Source: JAUYQR01 sp043727195
Lineage (GTDB): Bacteria > Pseudomonadota > Alphaproteobacteria > Rhodobacterales > Rhodobacteraceae
Assembly: GCA_043727195.1 (NCBI GenBank)
Contig: JAYSYZ010000136.1
Location: forward strand, 25,885 to 89,884
DNA length: 64,000 nt
Reading direction: 5' to 3'
Shown here: positions 24,462 to 33,611 of the stretch, in pieces
Layout: each line of letters opens with the position of its first letter
Numbering within the stretch: the stretch's first letter is position 1
The notes under the pieces: model-generated
What the model was told of the DNA's origin: nothing
Databases searched by the model: none
What the model saw: the letters and a program-made list of their open reading frames with translations, nothing else
Position numbers and translations under genes: made by a program

Positions 24462-25202
24462 GTGCCGTTTGACCTCGGGGCGGTCGCGCTTGTCTGGATG
24501 GCGGTGGCGATCTTTGTCGCGGCGTTCGTCCGCGGGTATTCCGGCTTTGGCTATTCCGCGATGGTCATTGCGGCGTCCTCGCTGGTGACCAATCCGCTGA
24601 ATTTCGTCGCGGTTGTGGTTATCCTGGAGACAGCGATGTCGCTGCAAGCGGCAAAGGGAGCCGGGCCGGATGTGGACTGGCGCCGGGTCTGGCTGCTGCT
24701 GGCCGGCGCAGCGGTTGGTTTGCCGCTGGGCCTGTGGGTGCTGACCGGGGTCGGAGAGGATACCGCACGGGCGGTCATTTCCGGCTATGTCCTTCTGATG
24801 TGCCTGGTCCTGCTGGCCGGGTGGCGGCTGGCGGGTGAGGTCGGGGGGGCGGGGAACGTTGTCGCGGGACTTGTGTCCGGTCTGGCCAACGCGCCCGGCA
24901 TGGGGGGTCTGCCCGTGGCGGCGTTCTTTGCCGCGCAGCCGATGCGGGGGGCGGTGTTCCGAGCGACGCTGATCGCGTATTTCCCGCTGCTCGACCTTTA
25001 CTCTGCGCCCTTGTATTTCTGGGCGGGGCTTGTCACTTGGGATACGCTCTGGGCCTCGCTGATCGCGCTGCCGCTGACGTTCTTTGGCAACTGGCTGGGG
25101 GGGCGGCATTTCTTTTCCACGGACCCGCAGGAGTTTCGCCGTTTTGCGATACTGCTGCTGGCCGGGCTTGCGGGTCTTGGGCTGGTGAAGGCGCTGGTCT
25201 GA
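24462..25202 (+). CDS. TauE/SafE-family sulfite/organosulfur exporter
   Basis: 246 aa with about seven to eight hydrophobic segments and the TauE/SafE N-terminal FVRGYSGFGYSAMVIA motif (~residues 25-40). Members near xsc export sulfite or sulfoacetate across the inner membrane. The GTG start follows GGAGG. Its stop overlaps the acetate kinase start (TGATG), so it is translationally coupled. It probably removes toxic sulfite released by Xsc. Confidence 0.86.
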   Translation: MPFDLGAVALVWMAVAIFVAAFVRGYSGFGYSAMVIAASSLVTNPLNFVAVVVILETAMSLQAAKGAGPDVDWRRVWLLLAGAAVGLPLGLWVLTGVGEDTARAVISGYVLLMCLVLLAGWRLAGEVGGAGNVVAGLVSGLANAPGMGGLPVAAFFAAQPMRGAVFRATLIAYFPLLDLYSAPLYFWAGLVTWDTLWASLIALPLTFFGNWLGGRHFFSTDPQEFRRFAILLLAGLAGLGLVKALV

Positions 25203-26266
25203 TGTGGCTGGTGGTCAATTCCGGTTCGTCTTCGGTGAAGCTGGCGGCGTTTGATGACGGGCTGGCCGAGGTTGCGCGGGCGCAGGTTTCGGAGATCGCT
25301 GCGGGGGGCCATGCCGAGGCGCTGGCTGCGGGGTTGGCGCGGGCCGGGGTTGCGGTTGGCGATCTGACCGCGGCGGCGCATCGGGTGGTGCATGGCGGGG
25401 CGGGGCTGGTCAGCACTTGCCGGGTGACCGAGGCAGTGCTGGCGGCGATCGAGGCTTGCGTGCCCCTGGCACCGCTGCACAACCCGGCGAATGTAATGGG
25501 CATACGGGCGGTGGCGGCGCTGGCCCCTGACCTGCCGCAGTATGCAAGCTTTGACACCGCGTTTCACGCGACCAACCCCGAGGTGGCGGTGACCTATGCC
25601 CTGCCACTGGCGGAACGGGAGCGGGGCCTCCGGCGCTATGGGTTTCACGGGATCAGTTATGCGGCGCTCGTGCGGGTCCTGGCCGCGCGGGGGCATCTGC
25701 CGCGCCGCTTGCTGGCCTGCCATCTGGGAAACGGGGCGTCGCTGTGCGCGATCCGCGAGGGGCGATCGGAGGCGACGACGATGGGATATTCACCGCTGGA
25801 CGGGTTGACGATGGGCACGCGGGCGGGGGCGATCGACGGCAATGCCGTCTTGCGGCTGGCCGAGGTGCATGGGGTAGCGGGGGCGTCGCGCATCCTGAAC
25901 CGCGAAAGCGGCTTGCTGGCGCTTGGCGGGTCGAACGACATGCGGCGTCTGGGGGCCGATAGCTTTGCCGTGGCGCATTTTACCTATTGGGCGGTGCGGC
26001 ACGCGGGCAGCATGGCGGCGGCGATGGGGGGCCTTGATGCGGTGGCCTTTACCGGTGGCATGGGCGAGAATGACGCAAGGGTGCGGGCGGGCATGATTGC
26101 GGGGCTTGGCTACCTTGGCGCGGTTGTGGATGGGGCTGCAAATGCGCAGAATGCCGGGATGATCCATGCCGCGTCATCTTCTGTCGCGATCTGGACAGTT
26201 GCGGCAGAGGAAGAGCGCCAGATTGCATCTGAGGCGCAGGCCGTCAGGGCCGGGGAGGGCGCGTGA
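25202..26266 (+). CDS. ackA: Acetate kinase
   Basis: 354 aa, acetokinase (ASKHA) fold: VVNSGSSSVKLAAF at the N-terminus, AHRVVHGG, FDTAFHAT, RRYGFHGISY, CHLGNGASLCAI, TMGYSPLDGLTMGTRAGAID and FTGGMGENDARVR are all present. It converts the acetyl phosphate made by Xsc to acetate with ATP formation. It is shorter than typical 390-400-aa enzymes. Many taurine degraders place pta here instead, so this locus may favour direct ATP gain. The start at 25202 overlaps the upstream stop; an earlier in-frame start at 25037 lies within the exporter gene. Confidence 0.92.
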   Translation: MWLVVNSGSSSVKLAAFDDGLAEVARAQVSEIAAGGHAEALAAGLARAGVAVGDLTAAAHRVVHGGAGLVSTCRVTEAVLAAIEACVPLAPLHNPANVMGIRAVAALAPDLPQYASFDTAFHATNPEVAVTYALPLAERERGLRRYGFHGISYAALVRVLAARGHLPRRLLACHLGNGASLCAIREGRSEATTMGYSPLDGLTMGTRAGAIDGNAVLRLAEVHGVAGASRILNRESGLLALGGSNDMRRLGADSFAVAHFTYWAVRHAGSMAAAMGGLDAVAFTGGMGENDARVRAGMIAGLGYLGAVVDGAANAQNAGMIHAASSSVAIWTVAAEEERQIASEAQAVRAGEGA

Positions 26267-29043
26267 ACGACCAGCCAAGGATTGATCTGTCACCCCCGGT
26301 GTCGGACGAGGTGCGCCGCACCACCTGCTACATGTGCGCCTGCCGCTGCGGGATCAACGTGCATCTGAAAAGCGGCAAGGTGAGTTATATCGAGGGCAAC
26401 CGGGATCATCCGATCAACAAGGGTGTTCTTTGCGCCAAGGGGGCGGCGGGGATCATGCAGATCACTGCGCCCTCGCGACTGCGCAAGCCGCTCAGGCGGG
26501 TGGGGCCGCGCGGATCGGGGGCTTTCGAGGAAATCTCGTGGGACGAGGCTTTGGCGACGGCGGTGTCCTGGATGAAGCCGCTGAGGGAGACGGCGCCGGA
26601 AAAGCTGGCATTCTTCACCGGGCGGGATCAGTCGCAGTCCTTGACCGGCTGGTGGGCGCAGGCATTCGGTACACCGAACTATGCGGCGCACGGCGGGTTC
26701 TGCAGCGTGAACATGGCTGCGGCCGGCATCTACACCATCGGCGGGGCGTTCTGGGAGTTCGGTCAGCCCGATTGGGATCATACCAAGCTGTTCGTGATGT
26801 TCGGCGTGGCGGAGGACCATGACAGCAATCCGATCAAGATCGGTTTGGGTCGGCTGAAGGAGCGGGGGGCGCGGGTGATTTCGGTGAACCCGATCCGCAC
26901 CGGCTATTCCGCCGTGGCGGACGACTGGATCGGGATCACTCCGGGGACGGATGGGTTGCTGATCCTGAGCCTGATCCACTGCCTGCTGGAGGCGGGGAAG
27001 GTCGATCTGCACTACCTTGCGCAGTTCACCAATGCGGGGCTTTTGGTGAACGCGGCGGAGGGGGCAGAGAAGGGGCTGTTCGCGCGCAATGCCGAAAGCC
27101 AGCCTTTCGTGATCGACAAGACCACGCAGCACCCGGCGGCATGGGATGGCAAAGGGGTGGAGCCTGATCTGGGCGCGGTCTGGCAGGGCAACCGGACGGT
27201 GTTCCAGCATATGGCCGAGATGTATCTGGCACCGGACTATGCTCCCGAAGCGGTGGCTGCGCGGTGTGGGGTCAGCGCTTTGCGCATTCGTCAGTTGGCG
27301 GCGGAACTGGCCTCGGTGGCGTTTGATCAGGCGATCGTGCTGGACCAGCCTTGGACGGATTTCCGGGGGAACGCGCATCCCAACATGCCGGGGCGGCCGG
27401 TCAGTTTTCACGCGATGCGGGGGATTTCGGCGCATTCCAACGGGTTTCAGACGGCGCGGGCGCTGCATCTGTTGCAGATCGTGCTGGGCACGGTGGAGGT
27501 GCCGGGCGGCTACCGGCTTAAGCCGCCGTATCCGAAGCCAGTCGAGGCGCATCCGACGCCGAACTTTGTGACCACGCCGGGCAAACCGCTGTCGGGCCCG
27601 CATCTGGGCTATGTCCGGGGGCCGGAAAACTTGTGCTTGCTGCCCGATGGCAGCCCTGCGCGGATCGACAAGGCGTTCTCGTGGGAGAACCCGATGTCTG
27701 CGCATGGGATGATGCATATGGTGATCCCCAACGCGCATGCGGGCGACCCGTACCGGATCGACACGCTGTTTATGTATATGGCGAACATGTCGTGGAATTC
27801 GTCGATGAACACGGCGTCGGTGATGGAGATGCTGACCGCAAAGGATGGCGACGACTACGTCATCCCGCGCATCATCTACTCCGATGCCTATGCGTCGGAA
27901 ATGGTGGCCTACGCCGATCTGATCCTGCCCGATACCACATATCTGGAGCGGCATGACTGCATCAGCCTTCTCGACCGCCCGATCAGCGAACCCGATGCGG
28001 CGGGCGACAGCATCCGCTGGCCGGTGGTGGAGCCGGACCGCGATGTGCGGGGGTTCCAGTCGGTGCTTCTGGACCTTGGCGCGCGGCTGGGCTTGCCGGG
28101 GATGGTGCATGAGGATGGGACGGCGAAGTTCAGGGACTATGCCGACTATATCGTCAGCCACCAGCGCCGACCGGGCGTAGGGCCGCTGATCGGGTTTCGT
28201 GGCAATGGCCAGGATATAGGGCGCGGCGCGCCGAACCCGGGCCAGATGGACCGCTACATCGAAAACGGCGGGTTCTTTCAGGCGCATGTGCCGGAAGAGG
28301 CGCGGTATTACAAACCATGGAATGCGGCTTACCAGGACTGGGCTGTCGCCACGAGCTTCTATGAGGCGCCGCAGCCCTACCTTTTCAACATCTGGTCAGA
28401 GCCGATGCGCAAATTCCAGCTAGCCGCCGAGGGGCACGGGCCCATCCAGCCGCCGGATCATCTGCGCGAGCGGTTGAAGCGCGCGATGCATCCCTTGCCG
28501 GTCTGGTATCCGCCGTTCGGCGATGACGAGGCGGCGGGCTGGGGCTATCCGCTGCACGCGCTGACGCAGCGACCAATGGACATGTATCATTCCTGGGGGT
28601 CGCAAAATGCCTGGCTGCGGCAGATCAGGGGGAAGAATTTCCTGTATCTGCCAACGAAAATCTGGGAGGCGGAGGGCTTTCAGCCGGGCGACTACGCGCG
28701 GGTGATCTCGCCCAATGGCGGGATCACAGTGCCGGTCGCACATATGGCGGCGCTGAACGAAAATACCGTGTGGACGTGGAATGCAATCGGCAAACGCAAG
28801 GGGGCCTGGGCACTGGACGAGGCAGCACCGGAGGCGGTGGAGGGGTTCTTGCTGAACCATCTGATATCTGAATTGTTGCCCGCCAAGGGGGACGGGCACC
28901 GCTATTCGAATTCCGATCCGGTGACCGGGCAGGCGGCGTGGTTCGATCTGAGGGTCCGGATCGAGAGGGTGGGGCCGCGCGACCATTCCGATCCTGCGTT
29001 TCCGCCGATCAGCCGGGTGGTGCCGGAGGGGGGTCGCCGATGA
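26263..29043 (+). CDS. soeA: Sulfite dehydrogenase (quinone) molybdopterin subunit
   Basis: 926 aa, DMSO-reductase family. The N-terminal [4Fe-4S] motif has Cys22, Cys25, Cys29 and Cys57 (CYMCACRCG, then VLCAKG), followed by molybdopterin domains (FFTGRDQSQSLTGWWAQAFG, LILPDTTYLERHD) and a C-terminal molydopterin-binding block (RPMDMYHSWGSQNAWLRQI). There is no Tat signal, as known for cytoplasm-facing SoeA of Allochromatium and roseobacters. The location after xsc and with a NrfC/DmsC-like pair makes sulfite oxidation to sulfate the likely role. The family also contains thiosulfate, polysulfide and arsenate enzymes. GTG at 26263 overlaps the ackA stop (GTGA). Confidence 0.86.
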   Translation: MNDQPRIDLSPPVSDEVRRTTCYMCACRCGINVHLKSGKVSYIEGNRDHPINKGVLCAKGAAGIMQITAPSRLRKPLRRVGPRGSGAFEEISWDEALATAVSWMKPLRETAPEKLAFFTGRDQSQSLTGWWAQAFGTPNYAAHGGFCSVNMAAAGIYTIGGAFWEFGQPDWDHTKLFVMFGVAEDHDSNPIKIGLGRLKERGARVISVNPIRTGYSAVADDWIGITPGTDGLLILSLIHCLLEAGKVDLHYLAQFTNAGLLVNAAEGAEKGLFARNAESQPFVIDKTTQHPAAWDGKGVEPDLGAVWQGNRTVFQHMAEMYLAPDYAPEAVAARCGVSALRIRQLAAELASVAFDQAIVLDQPWTDFRGNAHPNMPGRPVSFHAMRGISAHSNGFQTARALHLLQIVLGTVEVPGGYRLKPPYPKPVEAHPTPNFVTTPGKPLSGPHLGYVRGPENLCLLPDGSPARIDKAFSWENPMSAHGMMHMVIPNAHAGDPYRIDTLFMYMANMSWNSSMNTASVMEMLTAKDGDDYVIPRIIYSDAYASEMVAYADLILPDTTYLERHDCISLLDRPISEPDAAGDSIRWPVVEPDRDVRGFQSVLLDLGARLGLPGMVHEDGTAKFRDYADYIVSHQRRPGVGPLIGFRGNGQDIGRGAPNPGQMDRYIENGGFFQAHVPEEARYYKPWNAAYQDWAVATSFYEAPQPYLFNIWSEPMRKFQLAAEGHGPIQPPDHLRERLKRAMHPLPVWYPPFGDDEAAGWGYPLHALTQRPMDMYHSWGSQNAWLRQIRGKNFLYLPTKIWEAEGFQPGDYARVISPNGGITVPVAHMAALNENTVWTWNAIGKRKGAWALDEAAPEAVEGFLLNHLISELLPAKGDGHRYSNSDPVTGQAAWFDLRVRIERVGPRDHSDPAFPPISRVVPEGGRR

Positions 29044-29777
29044 CGATGCTGCCTGCGGCGACAGTGAAAAAACTGGGTCTGGTAATCGACCTTGATACCT
29101 GTGTCGGGTGCCATGCCTGCGTGACTGCCTGCAAGGGGTGGAACGATCAGGGCTACGGGGTGCCACTGTCGGACCAAAATCCCTATGGGGCGGCGCCGTC
29201 GGGCACGTTCCTGAACCGTGTTCATAGCTATCAGGTGCAACCTGCTGATCAGGCGCCACAAATCGTCAACTTCCCTCGATCCTGCCTGCATTGCGATGAT
29301 GCACCTTGCGTCACCGTCTGCCCGACCGGGGCCAGCTACAAGCGGGCCGAAGACGGGATCGTGCTGGTCAACGAGGATGCCTGCATAGGTTGCGGCCTGT
29401 GCGCCTGGGCCTGCCCATACGGCGCGCGCGAGATGGATGGCGATGCCGGGGTAATGAAGAAATGCACGTTGTGTGTCGACCGCATTTACAACGACAACCT
29501 GCCCGAAGTTGACCGCGAACCTGCCTGCGTCCGCACCTGCCCGACCGGCGCGCGGCATTTCGGCAATCTTGGCGATCCCGACAGCGATGTCAGCCGGCTG
29601 GTCGCGGCGCGCGGCGGCTATGACCTGATGCCCGAGATGGGGACGCGGCCCGTGAACAAATATCTGCCGCCGCGCGCCAAGGACCGGCCGGATCAGGCAA
29701 GCCTGCTGGCCCCGCTTCTCGACATCAGGGTCACCGGGTTTGCCGGGTGGCTGGACAAGATGCTGGGGAAAATCTGA
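29040..29777 (+). CDS. soeB: Sulfite dehydrogenase iron-sulfur subunit
   Basis: 245 aa, DmsB/NrfC-like electron-transfer protein with four [4Fe-4S]-type cysteine groups: CVGCHACVTACKGW (~residue 20), CLHCDDAPCVTVCPTGA (~82), CIGCGLCAWACPYGA (~116) and CTLCVDRI with ACVRTCPTGA (~142-172). It carries electrons from SoeA to the membrane subunit SoeC. The ATG overlaps the soeA stop (ATGA); an upstream in-frame start at 28938 lies inside soeA. Confidence 0.88.
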   Translation: MTMLPAATVKKLGLVIDLDTCVGCHACVTACKGWNDQGYGVPLSDQNPYGAAPSGTFLNRVHSYQVQPADQAPQIVNFPRSCLHCDDAPCVTVCPTGASYKRAEDGIVLVNEDACIGCGLCAWACPYGAREMDGDAGVMKKCTLCVDRIYNDNLPEVDREPACVRTCPTGARHFGNLGDPDSDVSRLVAARGGYDLMPEMGTRPVNKYLPPRAKDRPDQASLLAPLLDIRVTGFAGWLDKMLGKI

Positions 29778-30650
29778 ATGCATCCGGCACCATCGGTCAT
29801 CGTGTTTTCGGTGCTGTCGGGGATCGGGTTCGGGTACCTGGCGTTTTTGGGTCTTGGGGTGGTGCTGCCGTCGGGCTGGACGGCGTTTTTCCTGTGGGGG
29901 TTGGGCTACGCCTTGGCGGTGGCTGGCCTGATGGCCGCGACGTTCCACCTTGGCAACCCGCAACGGGCGCTGAAGGCGTTCAGCCAATGGCGGACAAGCT
30001 GGTTGAGCCGTGAGGCCTGGGCTTCGGTCGCGGCATTGGTGACGCTCGCGCCAACGGCGCTTTCGGATTGGCTGGGTTTGGGCTGGCCGCGCGGGATCGG
30101 CTTGGTGGGGGCGGTGCTGGCGCTGGGCACGGTATTCGCCACCGCGATGATCTATGCGCAAATCAGGGCGGTGCCGCGCTGGCATCACTGGATCACGCCG
30201 GTGATGTTTCTGGGTTTCGCGGTGACCGGGGCCGCGATTCTGGCAGGGCAAGCGTGGGCCGTGCCACTGTCGCTTGTGCTGGCAGGGGTGCTGCTGGCGG
30301 TTTGGCGCATCGGCGACGGGCAGTTTGCGCGGGCGGGCGCGACGCTGGGCACGGCGACGGGACTGGGGCGGATCGGTACGCCCGAGGTGTTCGAACTGCC
30401 GCATACCGGCGGAAACTACCTCATGCGCGAGATGATTTTCGTCGTCGGTCGCAAGCATGCGGCAAAGCTGCGGGGCATTGCGCTGATCTTCGTGACAGTG
30501 CTGCCAGCGGCACTGCTTTTCGCGCTGCCCGGTGTTTGGGCAATCGGATCGGCGGCGGGGTGCCACCTGATCGGGGCATTCGCCGCACGCTGGCTGTTCT
30601 TTGCCGAAGCCGAGCATGTTGTGGGGCTTTACTACGGGGCACGCGGATGA
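29778..30650 (+). CDS. soeC: Sulfite dehydrogenase membrane anchor subunit
   Basis: 290 aa, DmsC-type anchor with about eight hydrophobic segments. The sequence FHLGNPQRALKAFSQWRTSW (~residues 55-74) followed by LSRE is characteristic of DmsC/SoeC. It passes electrons to the quinone pool and holds SoeAB at the cytoplasmic face of the inner membrane. The start is directly adjacent to the soeB stop with no gap. Confidence 0.86.
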   Translation: MHPAPSVIVFSVLSGIGFGYLAFLGLGVVLPSGWTAFFLWGLGYALAVAGLMAATFHLGNPQRALKAFSQWRTSWLSREAWASVAALVTLAPTALSDWLGLGWPRGIGLVGAVLALGTVFATAMIYAQIRAVPRWHHWITPVMFLGFAVTGAAILAGQAWAVPLSLVLAGVLLAVWRIGDGQFARAGATLGTATGLGRIGTPEVFELPHTGGNYLMREMIFVVGRKHAAKLRGIALIFVTVLPAALLFALPGVWAIGSAAGCHLIGAFAARWLFFAEAEHVVGLYYGARG

Positions 30651-32008
30651 ACCTGACGGCGTTCAAGGCCTATGATGTGCGCGGACGGCTGGGGGTGGAC
30701 ATTGACGCCGGGATCGTGCGGCGTATCGCTTGGGCTTTCGCGGTAGAGACGGGTGCAGCCAGCGTCGTGCTGGCGCGCGACTGCCGGATAAGCTCGCCCG
30801 AACTGGCCGAGGCGGTGGCGGCGGGGCTGGCGGCGGCGGGGGCCGAGGTGCTGGACCTTGGCCTTGCCGGGACGGAGGAGATGTATTTCGCGGTGGCGCA
30901 TCTGGGCGCGGGCGGCGGGATCATGGTCACAGCCTCGCATAACCCGATGGATTACAATGGGTTGAAATTGGTCGGACCGGGATCGGTGCCGCTGGCGGAT
31001 ACGGTTTTTGGCGCAGTCAGGGCGCGGGCCGAGGACGAATCTGGTCCGGCATATGGGCCTGGGGGCGCACGCCGTGACGTAGCGCAGGTGCGGGCGGATT
31101 ATATTGCGCGGGTGCTGGGCTTTGTGGAACCGGCGCAGTTCCGCCCGTTGCATGTGTTGATCAATACGGGCAATGGCGCGGCAGGTCCGACCTTTGACCG
31201 GCTGGCCGAAGGACTGGCGGCGCGGGGCATACCGCTGCGCTTTACCCGGATGTTTCACGACCCGGACGGGCGTTTTCCTAACGGCATTCCGAATCCGTTG
31301 TTACCGGAAAATCAACCGGTGACGGCCGCAGCGGTGCGCGCGGCGGACGCTGATCTGGGCGTGGCGTTTGATGGCGATTTTGACCGCTGTTTCCTGTTTG
31401 ACGCCGATGGTGGCTTTGTTGCCGGAGAATATGTCGTGGCGCTGCTGGCGGCGGCTTTCCTGGCCAAGGAGCCGGGGGCGACGATCGTGCAGGACCCCCG
31501 GGTGATCTGGGCGACGGCGGATGTGGTGGCGCGGGGTGGGGGGCGCGCGGTGCTGGCGCGGACCGGGCATGTCTACCTGAAGGCGGCGCTGCGGCGCGAA
31601 GGTGCGGTCTACGGTGGCGAGATGTCGGCGCATCATTATTTCCGCGATTTCATGTGCTGCGACAGCGGGATGATCCCTTGGCTGCTGGTGGCCGAACTGA
31701 TGGGGCGGACGGGGCAAGGGCTGGCTGATCTGGTGGCATCGCTGCGCACGGACTTTCCGTCGTCGGGTGAGATCAATTTCCGGGTGGGCGATGCGGCGGC
31801 GGCGGTGGCACGCGTCGAGCGGGCACTGGGGCCGCTGGCGCGGGCGCGGGATGAAACCGATGGGCTGAGCCTCGATTTCGAAAGTTGGCGGTTGAATTTG
31901 CGCAGCTCAAACACCGAACCCCTGCTGCGCCTGAATGTCGAGGCACGGGACGATGCGGCGCTGGTCAAGCAGGCCGTGGCGCGGGTGACGGCTCTGATCA
32001 CCGGATGA
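30647..32008 (+). CDS. Phosphomannomutase/phosphoglucomutase-family enzyme
   Basis: 453 aa alpha-D-phosphohexomutase. The phosphoserine loop is MVTASHNPMDYNG (~residue 100), the metal loop is FDGDFDRCFLFD (~residue 245), the sugar-binding loop is GEMSAHHYFRD (~residue 325), and the phosphate-binding loop is RSSNTEPLLRLN (~residue 420). It interconverts hexose 6- and 1-phosphates for nucleotide-sugar synthesis. The ATG overlaps the soeC stop (ATGA), so it is co-transcribed with the sulfite dehydrogenase although no functional link is evident. The downstream intergenic region leads to the urease cluster. Confidence 0.93.
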   Translation: MNLTAFKAYDVRGRLGVDIDAGIVRRIAWAFAVETGAASVVLARDCRISSPELAEAVAAGLAAAGAEVLDLGLAGTEEMYFAVAHLGAGGGIMVTASHNPMDYNGLKLVGPGSVPLADTVFGAVRARAEDESGPAYGPGGARRDVAQVRADYIARVLGFVEPAQFRPLHVLINTGNGAAGPTFDRLAEGLAARGIPLRFTRMFHDPDGRFPNGIPNPLLPENQPVTAAAVRAADADLGVAFDGDFDRCFLFDADGGFVAGEYVVALLAAAFLAKEPGATIVQDPRVIWATADVVARGGGRAVLARTGHVYLKAALRREGAVYGGEMSAHHYFRDFMCCDSGMIPWLLVAELMGRTGQGLADLVASLRTDFPSSGEINFRVGDAAAAVARVERALGPLARARDETDGLSLDFESWRLNLRSSNTEPLLRLNVEARDDAALVKQAVARVTALITG

Positions 32009-32149
32009 CGTTAAAACCTCGCCTATAAACTTCGCAAGTTGCGTAAGAAATCAGCAAATCGCGCGCGGTCAACCGGACCCAAGGGGGCGCGTGGAAGGTC
32101 AGGATTGTCACATCGTCCTTGCCGCCGGGAAGGTGGCTGGGGGAGCGTT

Positions 32150-32965
32150 ATGACCGTCATGCAGCCAATACCGCCAATGCAACGCGCTAAGGGAGACGCC
32201 TTGGTTGAGCTTGCCTGCCGGGACGGTGCGGCATTGTTGCGGCGTCTGCGGCAGGAAGGGTCGGCCAAGGCCATTCTGCCCGTTGCGGGACCGGTGCCCG
32301 AGGTAGTGTTTCTGAACACGTCTGGCGGGCTTACGGCGGGGGATCGGCTGCGCTTTGGGCTGATGCTGGATGGCGGGCGGGCGGTGGCCACCACCCAGAC
32401 CGCGGAACGCGCATACCGGGCCGAAGGCGGGGTGGCGCGGATGGAGGTGCAGCTGTCAGTCGGTCAGGGGGGCTGGCTGGACTGGCTGCCGCAGGAAACG
32501 ATCCTTTTCGAAGGATCAAAACTGGAACGCCGGACGGTCATTGACCTAGCCGAGGCCGCAGGCTGCCTTGCGCTGGAGGCGGTTGTGCTGGGCCGCGCGG
32601 CGATGGGCGAGACTGTGAGGCGGGTTCATTTCCGCGACCGGCGGGACATCTTGCGCGCGGGGGTGCCCCTGTCGGTGGAGCCTCTGGCCCTGACCGATGC
32701 GGCGCTGCGGGCAGGACCGGCGGGTCTGGGCGGCGCACGGGCCTTTGCAACGGTGGTGATGGTGGCAGATCGGTTGGCCGACATTCTTGCGCCCTTGCGG
32801 GGCGTGCTGGACGAGCCGGGTGTCGATGCGGCGGCATCGGCCTTCGACGGCAAGCTGGTGGTGCGGATGCTGGCGGTGGACGGTTGGCCCTTGCGGCGGC
32901 AGATCGTGCGGGTGCTTGCGGTGATGCGGGCGGGGCGTCCGCTGCCGCGCGTCTGGCAGATGTGA
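32150..32965 (+). CDS. ureD: Urease accessory protein UreD
   Basis: 271 aa. UreD is the scaffold that, with UreF and UreG, delivers nickel and CO2 to apo-urease. LNTSGGLTAGDRL (~residue 48), TTQTAERAYRAEGG (~78) and a PQETILFEGSKLERR segment (~110) are family hallmarks. The ATG at 32150 follows GGGGGAG; the frame is open to 32039 but that part looks non-coding. It is first in the urease cluster. Confidence 0.93.
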   Translation: MTVMQPIPPMQRAKGDALVELACRDGAALLRRLRQEGSAKAILPVAGPVPEVVFLNTSGGLTAGDRLRFGLMLDGGRAVATTQTAERAYRAEGGVARMEVQLSVGQGGWLDWLPQETILFEGSKLERRTVIDLAEAAGCLALEAVVLGRAAMGETVRRVHFRDRRDILRAGVPLSVEPLALTDAALRAGPAGLGGARAFATVVMVADRLADILAPLRGVLDEPGVDAAASAFDGKLVVRMLAVDGWPLRRQIVRVLAVMRAGRPLPRVWQM

Positions 32966-32972
32966 GGGTGCA

Positions 32973-33287
32973 ATGAATCTGACGCCACGTGAAAAGGATA
33001 AACTTCTGGTCAGCCTTGCGGCGATGGTTGCGCGCGGCCGGCTGGCGCGCGGCGTAAAGCTGAACCACCCCGAAGCGATTGCTCTGATCAGCGATTTCGT
33101 CGTCGAGGGCGCGCGGGATGGGCGCAGCGTTGCCGATCTGATGGAAGCCGGGGCGCATGTGATCACCGCCGAACAGTGCATGGACGGCATCGCGTCAATG
33201 ATCCATTCCGTGCAGGTAGAGGCGACATTTCCCGATGGCACAAAGCTGGTTACCGTTCACCACCCGATCCGCGAGGGGTGGTCATGA
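32973..33287 (+). CDS. ureA: Urease gamma subunit
   Basis: 104 aa: MNLTPREKDKLLVSLAAMVA start, KLNHPEAIALISDFVVEGARDG, and MIHSVQVEATFPDGTKLVTV near the end. This is the smallest structural subunit of the (alpha-beta-gamma)3 nickel urease that hydrolyses urea to ammonia and carbamate. It starts 7 bases after ureD and overlaps ureB by ATGA. Confidence 0.96.
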   Translation: MNLTPREKDKLLVSLAAMVARGRLARGVKLNHPEAIALISDFVVEGARDGRSVADLMEAGAHVITAEQCMDGIASMIHSVQVEATFPDGTKLVTVHHPIREGWS

Positions 33288-33589
33288 TACCGGGAGAGAT
33301 CTTTCCGATGGCCGGCGATATCGTGCTGAACGAAGGCGCCGATGTGACGGTGCTGATGGTGGCCAATACCGGCGACCGCCCGGTGCAGGTGGGCAGCCAC
33401 TACCATTTCGCCGAAACCAACCCGGGGCTGGAGTTCGACCGCGTGGCGGCGCGGGGCAAGAGGCTTGATATCGCTGCAGGCACGGCGGTACGGTTCGAAC
33501 CTGGGCAGCGCCGCGAAGTGCGCCTTGTGCCCTATGCCGGGGACCGCAAGGTTTACGGCTTTAACCGACAGATCATGGGTCCGTTGTGA
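33284..33589 (+). CDS. ureB: Urease beta subunit
   Basis: 101 aa: MIPGEIFPMAGDIVLNEGAD, VANTGDRPVQVGSHYHFAET, then FEPGQRREVRLVPYAG. Separate small subunit, as in most bacterial ureases (not fused to gamma). The ATG overlaps the ureA stop; an earlier in-frame start at 33176 would lie deep in ureA. Confidence 0.96.
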   Translation: MIPGEIFPMAGDIVLNEGADVTVLMVANTGDRPVQVGSHYHFAETNPGLEFDRVAARGKRLDIAAGTAVRFEPGQRREVRLVPYAGDRKVYGFNRQIMGPL

Positions 33590-33611
33590 CCCCGCCATCA
33601 GGGAGACTACC

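Noticed and set aside
26290..28287. 665-codon open frame antisense to soeA
   Set aside because: Arg/His/Pro-rich shadow with no domain; soeA on the plus strand has full molybdoenzyme motifs.
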